DNA of 64,000 nt from Sinanaerobacter chloroacetimidivorans (GCF_018128545.1 NZ_JAGSND010000007.1:161015-225014), one strand, 5' to 3'; counted from the stretch's first letter, positions 26,035 through 35,159 are shown. Numbers and translations are program-made. The notes: generated by a model not told the origin, from the sequence alone.

Positions 26035-27816
26035 ATGAAAAAAAGGATTATAATTTCAAATGAAATTTTTTTAATAATAATCATTATTATTATTAGTTTA
26101 TGCCTCATTGCCATGCTTGTAAAAGTAGTCGGTGTTGCGAAAGAAATAAGCTCATGGGAAAAAGATTTTCAGTGGGAAGAGAGTTTAGTAAAAGAAACAG
26201 AGAATGGAGAACGAGTTACCATTTATCAAATTCACATTTCAAAAAATCCGAAGGATCAGATCTTATACTGTCAGGGCAAGTTTCAATTCGCCTCAATCTG
26301 GGTTAACGGATCCTTTGTAGGTGATTACCCGGGAGACAGAAGCACTGGAGAAAACCTCGGACTTTGGGAAGCTATGATTCCCTTGCCCGAAGGTGATGTA
26401 ACGATTCGTTTTGAGGTCATGTCACCCTATGCGATATATGAGGGGATGGGTTTAAAATCCTATTTGGTTTCACAACAAGAAATTAATAATTATCTATTAT
26501 TTCAAAGCTTATATCGAGTGTCTTTTACCACTGCAGGAGTTTTAATCGGAATTTTTTTTATCATTATTTCAATTTCCGCAAGGATTTCTTATAGCTCCGA
26601 TTTGTCGCTCATGTTTTTTGGAATATTTACAATTACGTATTTTCTTTTTATATTAGTCCATGAAGCAAATCCGGATCATTTATTATGTGCGCTTTTTACG
26701 CCAAAGACACTGGGGAACGTCAGCTTGTTTCTTTTTTACTTTATGTTAATACCTAATATTACAATGATTACCATTAAATCAATGCATTTTACAATAATAA
26801 ACAGAATTATATTAGCAGCAGTCATTATTTTTGTAATTATAACAAGCGGGGCGCAGCTGATTGGTATAAAAATGTTACCAGAATTTCTTCCTTTGAGGCA
26901 AATTCTTGTACTTAGCTATAGTACCTTTTATTGTGTAAGCACTTTAATAGAATATAAAAGAGGAAATCGTTTTGCAATTTGGTTGTTCGTTTGGATCAGC
27001 AGCACAACAATCGCATACATTTTTGATGTTTTTGGTTTATTTAAGAAAGTAGGGCTGCCGGACATTCGTATCAGCTATATCGTTATATCTATTTTGACTA
27101 TACTGGTTTTTGCAAACAGTGTAGCAGGGTATATTAAAAAGATTGTTTATGAGAAAACAGAAATACACAGAATTGCACTAAGAAATCAAATGGCCCTGGA
27201 ACGCTATGAAAATGCAAAAACTTATATGGAACAACTGAAGCAAGTGAAACATGAAATAAAAAACCATCTCATAATGCTTAGAATTATATTAGATCAAGGA
27301 AACATAGAGAAGGCGAAGGATTATATTCGTGAGCTTGCTCAAGAAGAAGAATGTTATAAAACGATCTTGTATTCGGAAAATTATCTGGTGGATGGAATTA
27401 TAGGCAGTGCAGCTATGAGGATGGACAAAAGTAACATTCGTTTTTATTATGATATAGTTTTGCCTTCAGAGATACATTTTTCGGAGAAAAAATTAAATAG
27501 TTTTCTGATGAATCTTCTGGACAACGCGATTGAATCCTGCTGCAGAATCGTTGAAGAAGAGAAACGGTTTATTCGGTTAACTATGAAAATAGTTGAACCC
27601 TATTTATATATCCATTGTTCGAACAGTAAAGGAAATAAAGTGATAAAAGATTCGGGTCAATATATAACTTCCAAATTAGATAAGAGTAATCATGGTTATG
27701 GATTGAAAATTATGAAACAAATCGCAGAGCAAAGCGGAGGTATGTTAGAGATTAAAGAAAAAGACGAAATATTTGAGTTGAATGCGATAATAAAATTAGC
27801 AGATAAGAAAAATTAA
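26035..27816 (+). CDS. Membrane sensor histidine kinase, GHKL/AgrC type
   Basis: One N-terminal transmembrane helix is followed by an extracellular beta-rich sensor (about 35-155, similar in layout to 7TMR-DISM extracellular domains). Seven membrane helices (about 165-370), a coiled linker and an AgrC-type kinase core complete the chain: KQVKHEIKNHLIMLR with the phospho-acceptor His, NLLDNAIESC (N box) and HGYGLKIMKQIAE (G box). ATG 26035 is chosen for its AGGAAG site; ATG 26005 lies inside the regulator gene. It pairs with the LytTR regulator and may sense a small molecule outside the cell. The gene ends just before a hairpin array. Confidence 0.87.
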   Translation: MKKRIIISNEIFLIIIIIIISLCLIAMLVKVVGVAKEISSWEKDFQWEESLVKETENGERVTIYQIHISKNPKDQILYCQGKFQFASIWVNGSFVGDYPGDRSTGENLGLWEAMIPLPEGDVTIRFEVMSPYAIYEGMGLKSYLVSQQEINNYLLFQSLYRVSFTTAGVLIGIFFIIISISARISYSSDLSLMFFGIFTITYFLFILVHEANPDHLLCALFTPKTLGNVSLFLFYFMLIPNITMITIKSMHFTIINRIILAAVIIFVIITSGAQLIGIKMLPEFLPLRQILVLSYSTFYCVSTLIEYKRGNRFAIWLFVWISSTTIAYIFDVFGLFKKVGLPDIRISYIVISILTILVFANSVAGYIKKIVYEKTEIHRIALRNQMALERYENAKTYMEQLKQVKHEIKNHLIMLRIILDQGNIEKAKDYIRELAQEEECYKTILYSENYLVDGIIGSAAMRMDKSNIRFYYDIVLPSEIHFSEKKLNSFLMNLLDNAIESCCRIVEEEKRFIRLTMKIVEPYLYIHCSNSKGNKVIKDSGQYITSKLDKSNHGYGLKIMKQIAEQSGGMLEIKEKDEIFELNAIIKLADKKN

Positions 27817-27822
27817 CATTGC

Positions 27823-27841
27823 AAGCTTGGGGCAAAAAGGG
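27823..27841 (-). repeat. Fragment of the REP-like element (copy R3)
   Basis: The 19 bases from CAAGCTTGGGG to CAAAAAGG are the reverse complement of the left end of the REP-like core seen at 5700, 7351 and 59655. The rest of the element is missing. Confidence 0.55.
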
Positions 27842-27846
27842 AACAT

Positions 27847-28039
27847 GAGCGAATAGAAATCATTGATTTCATAATTCGCTCTTTTTTTATCGAATCGGAA
27901 ATATCGTTTCCTATTCGATAAAAAGAGGGAGTGCAGAGGGGCCCGCCCTCTGCCGTTAAGGAGGGTGCTCAGGCCGCTTTGCGGCCGCCGAAGGGAACCA
28001 TAGGGTTCCCTAGCGGAAGTGGCTCAGCCACTTTTTTTA
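27847..28039. repeat. Array of six consecutive hairpins, first and last terminator-like
   Basis: In order: GAGCGAAT...ATTCGCTC with a T run (27847-27888); TTTTATCGAAT...ATTCGATAAAA (about 27882-27926); GCAGAGGG/CCCTCTGC (27933-27953); GGCCGC-ttt-GCGGCC (27972-27986); GGGAACC/GGTTCCC (27993-28010); AAGTGGCTCAGCCACTT with a T run (28017-28039). No protein fits the stretch. It separates the two-component genes from the fhs promoter and must end transcription from upstream. Confidence 0.7.
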
Positions 28040-28158
28040 TTTTGTGGGAAATATCACTGGAAGTGATATTGACGGAATATTAAAGAAAGCACCTTAATTT
28101 CCACTTTTTTTAATTTTTTGACAATTTTGCATTAATTATTGTTAACTTTGCAAATCGC

Positions 28159-28187
28159 CTTTTAAAAATTTAATCATTTGATATAAT
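28159..28187 (+). promoter_or_regulatory. Promoter of the fhs-panB-vor-fol operon
   Basis: TATAAT (28182-28187) is preceded by TG one base upstream, an extended -10, with a weak T-rich -35 near 28159. It gives a leader of about 85 bases before fhs. No folate riboswitch is recognisable in the leader. Confidence 0.6.
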
Positions 28188-28203
28188 GCGATTAATAAAA
28201 TTA

Positions 28204-28218
28204 TGAAACGACGTTTCA
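28204..28218. promoter_or_regulatory. Palindromic operator in the fhs leader
   Basis: TGAAACGACGTTTCA is a perfect 15-base dyad lying about ten bases past the expected transcription start, where a bound repressor would block RNA polymerase. The sequence style resembles TetR-family operators. The cognate regulator is not identified; it does not match the TTGGT-N3-ACCAA site of the nearby GntR gene. Confidence 0.6.
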
Positions 28219-28280
28219 CAATGCGAAATACACTAAAAATGAAGGATAAGCAAAAACAGGAAAAATAATAGGAGGAAAAA

Positions 28281-29960
28281 ATGGAATTTAAAAGCGATAT
28301 CGAGATAGCACAGGAGGCAACACCCAAACTGATACAGGAGATATCAAATAAACTTTCTATTGAGGATGAATATTTAGAATGCTATGGAAAGTACAAGGGT
28401 AAGATTGATTACAATATTTTGGATCAATATCGGGATAAAGAAAACGGAAAACTGATTTTAGTGACAGCAATCAATCCAACTCCGGCTGGCGAAGGGAAAA
28501 CAACGACGACTGTAGGTCTTGGTGATGCACTTAGCAAAATAGGAAAAAAGACGGTAATTGCGTTAAGAGAACCATCCTTAGGTCCGGTTTTTGGTGTAAA
28601 AGGCGGAGCTGCTGGCGGCGGTTATGCACAGGTCATCCCTATGGAAGATATCAACCTTCATTTTACAGGGGACATTCATGCGGTTACAACTGCAAACAAT
28701 CTGATTGCTGCATTGCTCGATAATCATATCCAGCAGGGAAACAGCTTAGGAATTGATGTAAGAAGGATTATATGGAAACGATGTCTGGACATGAATGATA
28801 GACAGTTAAGATTTATGGTGAATGGTCTTGGCGGCAAAGCAAACGGAACACCAAGAGAAGACGGATTTGATATTTCCGTTGCTTCTGAAATTATGGCAGT
28901 GCTTTGTCTTTCCAACGATTTGGAAGATTTAAAGGAAAAGGTCTCCAAGATTATCCTGGCATACAATTTTGAAGGAAAACCAGTCACTGTTGGTGACATA
29001 AAAGCGCAAGGCGCAGTCGCCGCATTATTGAAGGATGCGTTAAAACCGAATCTTGTTCAAACGTTGGAACATACACCTGCTTTCATCCATGGCGGGCCTT
29101 TTGCCAATATTGCTCACGGCTGTAATAGTGTCATGGCTACAAAAATTGCACTGAAGTTGGGAGAGTATGTTGTAACGGAAGCTGGCTTCGGAGCTGACCT
29201 TGGTGCGGAAAAATTCCTTGATATAAAGTGCCGTCTAAGCGGTCTGAGGCCGGATGCAGTAGTAATTGTTGCAACAGCCAGAGCCTTGAAGCTGCACGGA
29301 GGTGTTTTGAAGGCCGATCTTAACAATGAAAATGTAGCTGCTTTGGAAAAAGGTATTGAGAATTTATTAAAGCATGTTGAAAACATTACCGGAGTATTCG
29401 GATTGCCTGCTGTTGTTGCAATCAACCGTTTCCCAACCGATACGGCAGCAGAATTACAATACATCGAGGAAAGATGTAAAGCTCTCGGCGTAAATGTTAT
29501 ATTGTCCGAAGTCTGGGCAAAGGGCGGAGAAGGCGGAATCGCACTGGCAAAGGAAGTAGTCAGAGTAATCGACAAGCAGGAAAGCGATTTTAAATTCTCC
29601 TATGATGAAAACCTTTCAATCAAAGAAAAAATCCATGCCATCGCTACAAGAATATATGGAGCAGATGGTGTTGACTATATAGGCAACTCCTTAAAGCAGA
29701 TCGAAGAAATTGAAGCGTTAGGCTACGGTAATCTACCGATCTGTATGGCAAAAACCCAATATTCTCTCTCTGACGACATGAAAAAACTGGGCAGACCGTC
29801 CGGATTCAGAATTACAGTTAGAAATATCAAGCCATCTGTGGGTGCCGGCTTTATCGTAGCAATTACCGGAGACATCATGACCATGCCTGGATTGCCCAAA
29901 GTACCATCAGCAGAAATGATTGATGTAGATAAAACAGGCAAGATTTCCGGATTGTTTTAG
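28281..29960 (+). CDS. fhs: Formate--tetrahydrofolate ligase
   Basis: Interconverts formate + ATP + tetrahydrofolate and 10-formyl-tetrahydrofolate + ADP. The 559-residue chain is the family length and includes the P-loop-like [20 protein letters not shown] (about 65-84), [26 protein letters not shown] and the substrate region [21 protein letters not shown]. In purine-fermenting clostridia this enzyme runs toward formate and yields ATP, and that direction suits this operon. It is the first gene of a long co-directional run and is followed by fchA after nine bases. AGGAGG precedes the ATG. Confidence 0.97.
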   Translation: MEFKSDIEIAQEATPKLIQEISNKLSIEDEYLECYGKYKGKIDYNILDQYRDKENGKLILVTAINPTPAGEGKTTTTVGLGDALSKIGKKTVIALREPSLGPVFGVKGGAAGGGYAQVIPMEDINLHFTGDIHAVTTANNLIAALLDNHIQQGNSLGIDVRRIIWKRCLDMNDRQLRFMVNGLGGKANGTPREDGFDISVASEIMAVLCLSNDLEDLKEKVSKIILAYNFEGKPVTVGDIKAQGAVAALLKDALKPNLVQTLEHTPAFIHGGPFANIAHGCNSVMATKIALKLGEYVVTEAGFGADLGAEKFLDIKCRLSGLRPDAVVIVATARALKLHGGVLKADLNNENVAALEKGIENLLKHVENITGVFGLPAVVAINRFPTDTAAELQYIEERCKALGVNVILSEVWAKGGEGGIALAKEVVRVIDKQESDFKFSYDENLSIKEKIHAIATRIYGADGVDYIGNSLKQIEEIEALGYGNLPICMAKTQYSLSDDMKKLGRPSGFRITVRNIKPSVGAGFIVAITGDIMTMPGLPKVPSAEMIDVDKTGKISGLF

Positions 29961-29969
29961 GAGGAAATG

Positions 29970-30596
29970 ATGCTGAATCAAAGTTGTTTGGAATTTATTG
30001 AAATGTTGGCATCAAAGTCACCAGTGCCAGGCGGAGGGGGTGCCTCCGCACTGGTGGGTTCTATCGGAATGGCACTGGGAAGCATGGTGGGAAATCTGAC
30101 TACCGGTAAGAAGAAATATGCAGATGTAGAGGAAGACATTCAGGTGCTTCTGAAAAAGTCGGAAGCATTAATTCGGAAGTTTAATCAGTTGGTACAGGAG
30201 GATGCTGCAGTCTTTGAGCCTCTTTCTAAAGCTTACGGACTTCCAAGCGATACGGAAGCTGAACGACTGGAAAAGGAGAAAGTTTTACAATTGGCACTGG
30301 TAAAAGCCACCAAGGTTCCACTAGAGATTGCGGAATGCAGCTTGGCTGCAATTCATCTTATGGAGCAATATGCGAAAAAGGGAAGCAGGCTTGTTGTCAG
30401 CGATGCAGGAGTAGGAGCCATCTTCTGCAAAGCTGCATTACAGGGAGCAAAATTGAATATACTGATCAATTTGAAACTAATGAAAGATGAAGAATTAAAG
30501 AAAAAATTCAGTGACAGAATGGCAGTGATTGAAGACGAAGGATTAAAACTGGCAGATCAGATTTATGAATATGTGGAGGAACAACTATGTTGTTAA
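29970..30596 (+). CDS. fchA: Methenyltetrahydrofolate cyclohydrolase (formiminotransferase-cyclodeaminase family)
   Basis: This all-helical protein interconverts 5,10-methenyl- and 10-formyl-tetrahydrofolate. It begins CLEFIEMLASKSPVPGGGGASALVGSIGMALGSMV, the family signature, and contains LVVSDAGVGAIFCKAALQGAKLNI. At about 208 residues it is normal. ATG 29970 is five bases from GGAGG; ATG 29967 would be only two. It overlaps folD by ten bases. Clostridia often have FchA beside a FolD that supplies mainly the dehydrogenase activity. Confidence 0.94.
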   Translation: MLNQSCLEFIEMLASKSPVPGGGGASALVGSIGMALGSMVGNLTTGKKKYADVEEDIQVLLKKSEALIRKFNQLVQEDAAVFEPLSKAYGLPSDTEAERLEKEKVLQLALVKATKVPLEIAECSLAAIHLMEQYAKKGSRLVVSDAGVGAIFCKAALQGAKLNILINLKLMKDEELKKKFSDRMAVIEDEGLKLADQIYEYVEEQLCC

Positions 30597-31438
30597 AAGG
30601 AAAGCCGGTTGCAGATAAAATTAGAAATGAAATTTTAGAAGCTGTAAATGAATGTAAAGCATCTGGTCAAAGCCTGCCCAAAATAGCAATTCTTCGCGTG
30701 GGAACAAGACAGGATGACATTGCTTATGAATCAAGAGTGCTGAAAAATTGCGCGGAACTTGGAATTGAAGCGGAAGTGAAAGAGGTTGAAAATAACATAA
30801 GTATGGCTGACTTCATGAACGTGCTGGATCAGCTGAACGAAGAACCGAAAATCCATGGAATCCTGATTTTCAGACCCTTGCCGGACCAGCTTGACGCGGA
30901 AGTCATCAGCCGCAGCATTAAACCGGAAAAGGATATCGATTGCATGAGCCCGGTCAATACGGAAAAGGTTTTTATCGGTGACAAGAGCGGTATCGCTCCG
31001 TGTACTCCCGAGGCTGTTATTGAAATTCTAAAATATTATAAATATGAACTAAGCGGAAAAAACATTGCAATTGTAAACCGAAGTATGGTGCTCGGAAAAC
31101 CACTTGCGATGCTGTTCCTGAATGAAAATTCCACGGTCACCATGTGTCATTCAAAGACTAAGAATTTGCCTGAGGTAACTTCAATAGCAGACATTGTGGT
31201 CACCGGAGTTGGAAAAGCGAAATTTTTCGGTAAGGAGTTTTTTAGCGAAAATTCTGTAATCGTAGATGTAGGAATCAACCTTGACGATGACAATAAACTT
31301 TGCGGGGATGTGGATTTTGATGAAGTTTCAGAATGCGTTTCGTCCATTTCACCGGTTCCTGGCGGTGTGGGCACAGTAACCTCAATGATTTTACTAAGTC
31401 ATGTAATCAAAGCGATGAAACTACAGCAAAACAAATAA
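30587..31438 (+). CDS. folD: Methylenetetrahydrofolate dehydrogenase/cyclohydrolase
   Basis: FolD oxidises 5,10-methylene- to 5,10-methenyl-tetrahydrofolate with NAD(P)+. The 283-residue chain holds IHGILIFRPLPDQLDAEVI, KDIDCMSPVNTEKVFIG, IAPCTPEAVIEILKYY and the Rossmann segment NRSMVLGKPLAMLF, plus the closing SPVPGGVGTVTSMIL. The catalytic Lys/Tyr pair is not fully canonical: the YVxxK motif reads YESRVLKN, so Tyr is at its usual place and the following spacing should be checked. It overlaps fchA and is followed after 26 bases by the formate channel. Confidence 0.94.
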   Translation: MLLKGKPVADKIRNEILEAVNECKASGQSLPKIAILRVGTRQDDIAYESRVLKNCAELGIEAEVKEVENNISMADFMNVLDQLNEEPKIHGILIFRPLPDQLDAEVISRSIKPEKDIDCMSPVNTEKVFIGDKSGIAPCTPEAVIEILKYYKYELSGKNIAIVNRSMVLGKPLAMLFLNENSTVTMCHSKTKNLPEVTSIADIVVTGVGKAKFFGKEFFSENSVIVDVGINLDDDNKLCGDVDFDEVSECVSSISPVPGGVGTVTSMILLSHVIKAMKLQQNK

Positions 31439-31464
31439 CAAATAATGGAGTAAAGGATACGCAA

Positions 31465-32301
31465 ATGGAGAAGAGACCTTTAAAACCTGCTGAAATTACA
31501 GACTATACCATTCGCATGGCAGAGGATAAAGCAGGGGGCAGCTTTCAAAAACTATTGATTTTAGGCATATTGGCAGGAGCATTTATCGCATTTGCTGCGG
31601 AAGGCTCCAATATGGCTGCCTTTAATCTCTTTGCAGAGCCGACTACCTATGGTCTGGGAAAGGCATTGGCGGGGGCGATATTCGGAACGGGATTGATGCT
31701 GGTGGTTCTTGCAGGAGGAGAGCTGTTTACCGGGAATACTATGATTCTTGCGGCAGTCTGTGATAGAAAAGTTACCATAAACAGAATGCTTAGAAATTGG
31801 GTGATTGTTTATATCGGTAATTTTATCGGTTCTGTGCTGATTGCATATATGATGGTTCATTCCGGTTTATTTGCAAGCGGAGCCGATATGCTCGGAGCAG
31901 TCACCGTAAAAATTGCAGCTTATAAAGTTAATTTGGATTTTTCAAAAGCATTCTACCTTGGCATTATGTGTAACTGGCTTGTTTGTCTGGCAGTATGGAT
32001 CTCATACGGAGCGGATACAATGGCCGGAAAAATCTTATCAATCTTTTTTCCGATTTGGCTGTTCATCACATCAGGATTTGAGCATAGTGTGGCAAACATG
32101 TATTACATACCTGCGGGAATCATGGCAAAAACAAATATGTCCTTTGCAGAGCTATCCCATTTATCTCAGGAAGTATTGGATTCATTGACGTGGAGCAGCT
32201 TTCTGATACATAACCTAATTCCTGTAACGCTTGGAAATATTGTGGGCGGCGGAATTTTTGTCGGGATAGCGTACTGGTATACCTATAAAAAGATTTATTA
32301 A
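31465..32301 (+). CDS. focA: Formate/nitrite transporter family channel (FocA-like)
   Basis: An FNT-family channel of 278 residues with six hydrophobic segments. It has the family patterns GAFIAFAAEGSNMAAFN and LAGGELFTGNTMILAA, and NWVIVYIGNFIGS and FEHSVANMYYIPAGI, which are hallmark FNT motifs. Placed after the three one-carbon genes, it most probably exports formate produced by Fhs; with a biosynthetic reading it would import formate. ATG 31465 is used because the longer frame from 31333 runs through folD. The 57-base gap to panB has no terminator. Confidence 0.92.
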   Translation: MEKRPLKPAEITDYTIRMAEDKAGGSFQKLLILGILAGAFIAFAAEGSNMAAFNLFAEPTTYGLGKALAGAIFGTGLMLVVLAGGELFTGNTMILAAVCDRKVTINRMLRNWVIVYIGNFIGSVLIAYMMVHSGLFASGADMLGAVTVKIAAYKVNLDFSKAFYLGIMCNWLVCLAVWISYGADTMAGKILSIFFPIWLFITSGFEHSVANMYYIPAGIMAKTNMSFAELSHLSQEVLDSLTWSSFLIHNLIPVTLGNIVGGGIFVGIAYWYTYKKIY

Positions 32302-32358
32302 ATATATATTTACTTCGCAGCCAACTTGCTGCGTGAAATGAAATGGAGGAAAAACAAA

Positions 32359-33195
32359 ATGGGTGACAAGAAAAAAATGACGATTTCGGACTTTAAAAAG
32401 TTCAAGCAGGAAGGTAAAAAGTTCAGCTTTGTAACCGCCTACGATTACACAACGGCGTCAATCGTAAATGATAGTGAAGTAGAAATCATTTTGGTAGGTG
32501 ATTCTTTAGGAATGATCATGCTGGGATACAAAGGGACTGAGTCCGTTACAATGGACGATATGGTTCATCATATCAGACCGGTTGTGAAAGGAGCCCCTGA
32601 TACATGGATCATCGGAGATATGCCGTTTGGTTCCTATAATGTCAGCGACGAAGAAGCCGTCAGAAATGCAAACAGACTGATCAAGGAAACAAACTGTGAC
32701 TGCATCAAGCTCGAAGGTGGTATTGAAATGCTTTCCAGAATCCAAGCGATCGCAAAAGCAGGCATCAATGTTATGGGTCATATTGGTCTTACCCCTCAGA
32801 CAGCATCTGCTCTTGGCGGATTCAAGGTTCAGGGAGGGACACCAGAAAGTGCAAAAAAATTGATCGAAGATGCAATTGCTCTTGAAAAGGCCGGCTGCTT
32901 TGCAATCGTACTGGAATGTGTTCCATCTGTTGTTGGTAAAGCCGTTACTGAAGCGGTTAGTGTTCCTATTCTGGGAATTGGAGCTGGACTGCATGTAGAT
33001 TGTCAGGTGCTGGTAACTCAGGACATGCTGGGAATGTACGGTGATTTCAAACCTAAGTTTGTAAAGCAGTATGCTCAGCTGAGAAAAGTAATGGTAGATG
33101 CACTGAACGAATTCCATCAGGAAACACTGGATGGTCAATTCCCTACACCAGAGTACTGCTTCAACAAAGAAGTTGATATCCCGAAATTATATTAA
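32359..33195 (+). CDS. panB: 3-methyl-2-oxobutanoate (ketopantoate) hydroxymethyltransferase
   Basis: PanB reversibly exchanges a hydroxymethyl group between 5,10-methylene-tetrahydrofolate and 3-methyl-2-oxobutanoate, forming ketopantoate. The protein shows FVTAYDYTTASIV, ILVGDSLGMIMLGY, CIKLEGGIEM and GIGAGLHVDCQVLVTQDMLG (metal and substrate sites), and has normal length (278). GGAGG lies nine bases before ATG 32359. It sits after fhs-fchA-folD-focA and before panE, while panC and panD are absent from the window. Together with a pantothenate importer this suggests it works in the cleavage direction. Confidence 0.96.
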   Translation: MGDKKKMTISDFKKFKQEGKKFSFVTAYDYTTASIVNDSEVEIILVGDSLGMIMLGYKGTESVTMDDMVHHIRPVVKGAPDTWIIGDMPFGSYNVSDEEAVRNANRLIKETNCDCIKLEGGIEMLSRIQAIAKAGINVMGHIGLTPQTASALGGFKVQGGTPESAKKLIEDAIALEKAGCFAIVLECVPSVVGKAVTEAVSVPILGIGAGLHVDCQVLVTQDMLGMYGDFKPKFVKQYAQLRKVMVDALNEFHQETLDGQFPTPEYCFNKEVDIPKLY

Positions 33196-33219
33196 AATCT
33201 CATTGACAAGGAGTAAAAA

Positions 33220-34134
33220 ATGAAAATTGCAATTGTCGGCGCAGGCGCAATGGGCTGCCTGTACGGAGCAAAGCTGTCTGCAGTTCCAACGAATGAAGTC
33301 TATCTGATCGACGTTTGGAAGGAACACATTGAATCCATCAATGAAAACGGCCTCGTGATGGAAGAAAATGGTGAACTAATCCCATATCGGGCAGTAAAAG
33401 GAGTTTTGGATGCAAATCAGGCCGGAATTTGTGATCTTGTTATTGTATTTGTAAAATCAACCTTGACCAGCGCTGCAGTAAAAACGAACAAAGCAGTTTT
33501 CGGGCCAGATACCATTGCATTGACCCTTCAAAACGGACTCGGAAATATTGATTTAATCCGTGCTGAGATCGGAGATAACAATGTGATCGCCGGTACTACA
33601 GCGCATGGAGCAACCATGCTGGGTCCGGGGAAAATACGCCATGCCGGAAAGGGCAAAACCATAATTGGAGAATTAAACGGAAATCAGACTGATCGTATTG
33701 AAAGAGTCGCCGAAGTCCTGAGAACAGCGGATCTGGAAACGGATATTTCCAATAATGTTCTTGGACTCGTTTGGGACAAACTGCTTATAAACGTTGGAAT
33801 AAACGCTCTCACAGGGATTACAAAACTCAAAAACGGAGAACTGCTGGATCATCCGGAAATTGAGGAACTGTTGGAAGCGGCGGTTTCGGAAGCACATGCT
33901 GTTGCGAAAGTGAAAGGCATTACCCTAAGCTATGATGACCCGATCAGCCATACAAAAGCAGTATGCGCTGCTACTGCTGCTAATAAATCTTCCATGCTGC
34001 AGGATGTTCTCAATCATAAACAGACAGAAATTGAAATGATTAATGGAGCCATTGTTCAAGAAGGTGCGAAGGCAGGAATTGCCACTCCGGTTAATTTGGT
34101 ACTGACAAATTTGATAAAGTATATACAAAAATAG
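33220..34134 (+). CDS. panE: 2-dehydropantoate 2-reductase (ketopantoate reductase)
   Basis: PanE interconverts D-pantoate and ketopantoate with NADP(H). The 304-residue chain opens with the Rossmann motif IAIVGAGAMGCLYGAKL and has LTLQNGLGN, GTTAHGATMLGPGKI and the catalytic-lysine region LVWDKLLINVGINALTGIT. It is 24 bases after panB and seven before the P-loop gene. In the catabolic model it oxidises pantoate and supplies NADPH. Confidence 0.95.
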   Translation: MKIAIVGAGAMGCLYGAKLSAVPTNEVYLIDVWKEHIESINENGLVMEENGELIPYRAVKGVLDANQAGICDLVIVFVKSTLTSAAVKTNKAVFGPDTIALTLQNGLGNIDLIRAEIGDNNVIAGTTAHGATMLGPGKIRHAGKGKTIIGELNGNQTDRIERVAEVLRTADLETDISNNVLGLVWDKLLINVGINALTGITKLKNGELLDHPEIEELLEAAVSEAHAVAKVKGITLSYDDPISHTKAVCAATAANKSSMLQDVLNHKQTEIEMINGAIVQEGAKAGIATPVNLVLTNLIKYIQK

Positions 34135-34141
34135 GTGAGTT

Positions 34142-34840
34142 ATGCCAGCTTTAAATGAAAAAAGAATCAGAGTGATTGTCGGACATTATGGGAGCGGAAA
34201 GACAGAGTTCTCTGTAAACTATGCATTGCAGCTAGCAGAGCAAGGGCAGAAGACAGCACTTGCAGATCTTGATATTGCAAACCCATATTTCAGAAGCAGA
34301 GAACGGCAGCAGCTGCTCGAGGGAAAAGGAATCAAAGTATACAGTAATACTTTTGGATACGACATCACGGCTGATCTTCCCGCTATTACAGCAAAAATTA
34401 AAGCGCCTCTTGAGGATGCCTCCTGTCAGACGGTGGTTGACGCCGGCGGGGATGATTTGGGTGCTAGAATCCTGATCCAATTTGATAAATACTTGAAAGG
34501 CACTGACTGCGATTTACTCTGTGTAGTCAACGTGAACAGGCCGGAAACCAGCACTGTAGAAGGTGCACTAGGTCATATCAAAAGGATTGAAAGCGAAACA
34601 AATCTGAAGGTCACCGGATTAATCAACAATACGCACAAGTTGATGGAAACAAGTGCTGAGGATATGGTAAAGGGCTATTACATATGCAAAGAGCTGTCCT
34701 CCATACTTCACATACCTTTAAAGTACAACTGCTGTGTGGAAGGTCTAATGGGTGATCTAAAAGCAAAGACCAGTGGAATTCAGGACTTTAAAATATTCCC
34801 GATAAAACTGTATATGCGGGATAATTGGCTGGATCGATAG
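34142..34840 (+). CDS. P-loop ATPase of unknown function, linked to 2-oxoacid ferredoxin oxidoreductases
   Basis: A ParA/MinD-like nucleotide-binding protein (232 residues) with Walker A GHYGSGKTEFS (about 14-24), a deviant-Walker-like ALADLDIANPYFRSRE and VDAGGDDLGARIL. Similar ATP-binding proteins are often found just upstream of vor/kor genes in Clostridia, as here, so it may help to mature or load cofactors into the oxidoreductase. That role is an inference. It is followed by a long hairpin before vorD. Confidence 0.7.
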   Translation: MPALNEKRIRVIVGHYGSGKTEFSVNYALQLAEQGQKTALADLDIANPYFRSRERQQLLEGKGIKVYSNTFGYDITADLPAITAKIKAPLEDASCQTVVDAGGDDLGARILIQFDKYLKGTDCDLLCVVNVNRPETSTVEGALGHIKRIESETNLKVTGLINNTHKLMETSAEDMVKGYYICKELSSILHIPLKYNCCVEGLMGDLKAKTSGIQDFKIFPIKLYMRDNWLDR

Positions 34841-34855
34841 CAATAAAGCATTGCA

Positions 34856-34916
34856 AGTACTCTGTTGCACTTAAAGTTGCATTACTCGGTGAGGAAAATT
34901 GTTGCAACAGAGTACT
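34856..34916 (+). promoter_or_regulatory. Long intra-operon stem-loop before vorD
   Basis: AGTACTCTGTTGCA (34856-34869) and TGCAACAGAGTACT (34903-34916) are a perfect 14-base inverted repeat with a 33-base loop, sitting in the 100-base gap between the P-loop gene and vorD. No T run follows, so it is not a standard terminator; an RNA processing or stabilising stem is more likely. Confidence 0.7.
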
Positions 34917-34940
34917 AGGGAGAAGAAGGGAAGAATTTAT

Positions 34941-35159
34941 ATGAAGAAAAGTCTAGTAAAATTTGACGACGAACGATGCAAGGGCTGTGAGCTGTGCATC
35001 TCCGTTTGTCCTGTAAAAATACTGAAACTTCATGAAACAAGAATCAATTTAAAAGGTTATCGTCCTGCATGCATAACAGATGAAAGTAAGTGCACCGGCT
35101 GCGCCAGCTGTGCTGTTATGTGCCCGGATGGTGCCATCAGTGTTTATAGGGAAGACTAA
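34941..35159 (+). CDS. vorD: 2-oxoacid:ferredoxin oxidoreductase, ferredoxin-like delta subunit
   Basis: A 72-residue 2[4Fe-4S] protein with CKGCELCISVCP and CTGCASCAVMCP, which passes electrons from the thiamine centre to ferredoxin. It is the first of the four subunits delta-alpha-beta-gamma (34941-37527). ATG 34941 follows GGGAAG; the longer frame from 34899 starts in the hairpin and is unlikely. Context decides between the Vor and Kor subfamilies: 3-methyl-2-oxobutanoate would be produced by PanB in this operon. Confidence 0.88.
   Translation: MKKSLVKFDDERCKGCELCISVCPVKILKLHETRINLKGYRPACITDESKCTGCASCAVMCPDGAISVYRED

Noticed and set aside
27847..28039. CRISPR array
   Set aside because: The successive palindromes differ from one another in sequence and there are no equal-length spacers or cas genes.
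28188..28280. Tetrahydrofolate riboswitch in the fhs leader
   Set aside because: The short A-rich leader holds only the TGAAACGACGTTTCA dyad and lacks the long-range pairing and conserved segments of a THF riboswitch.
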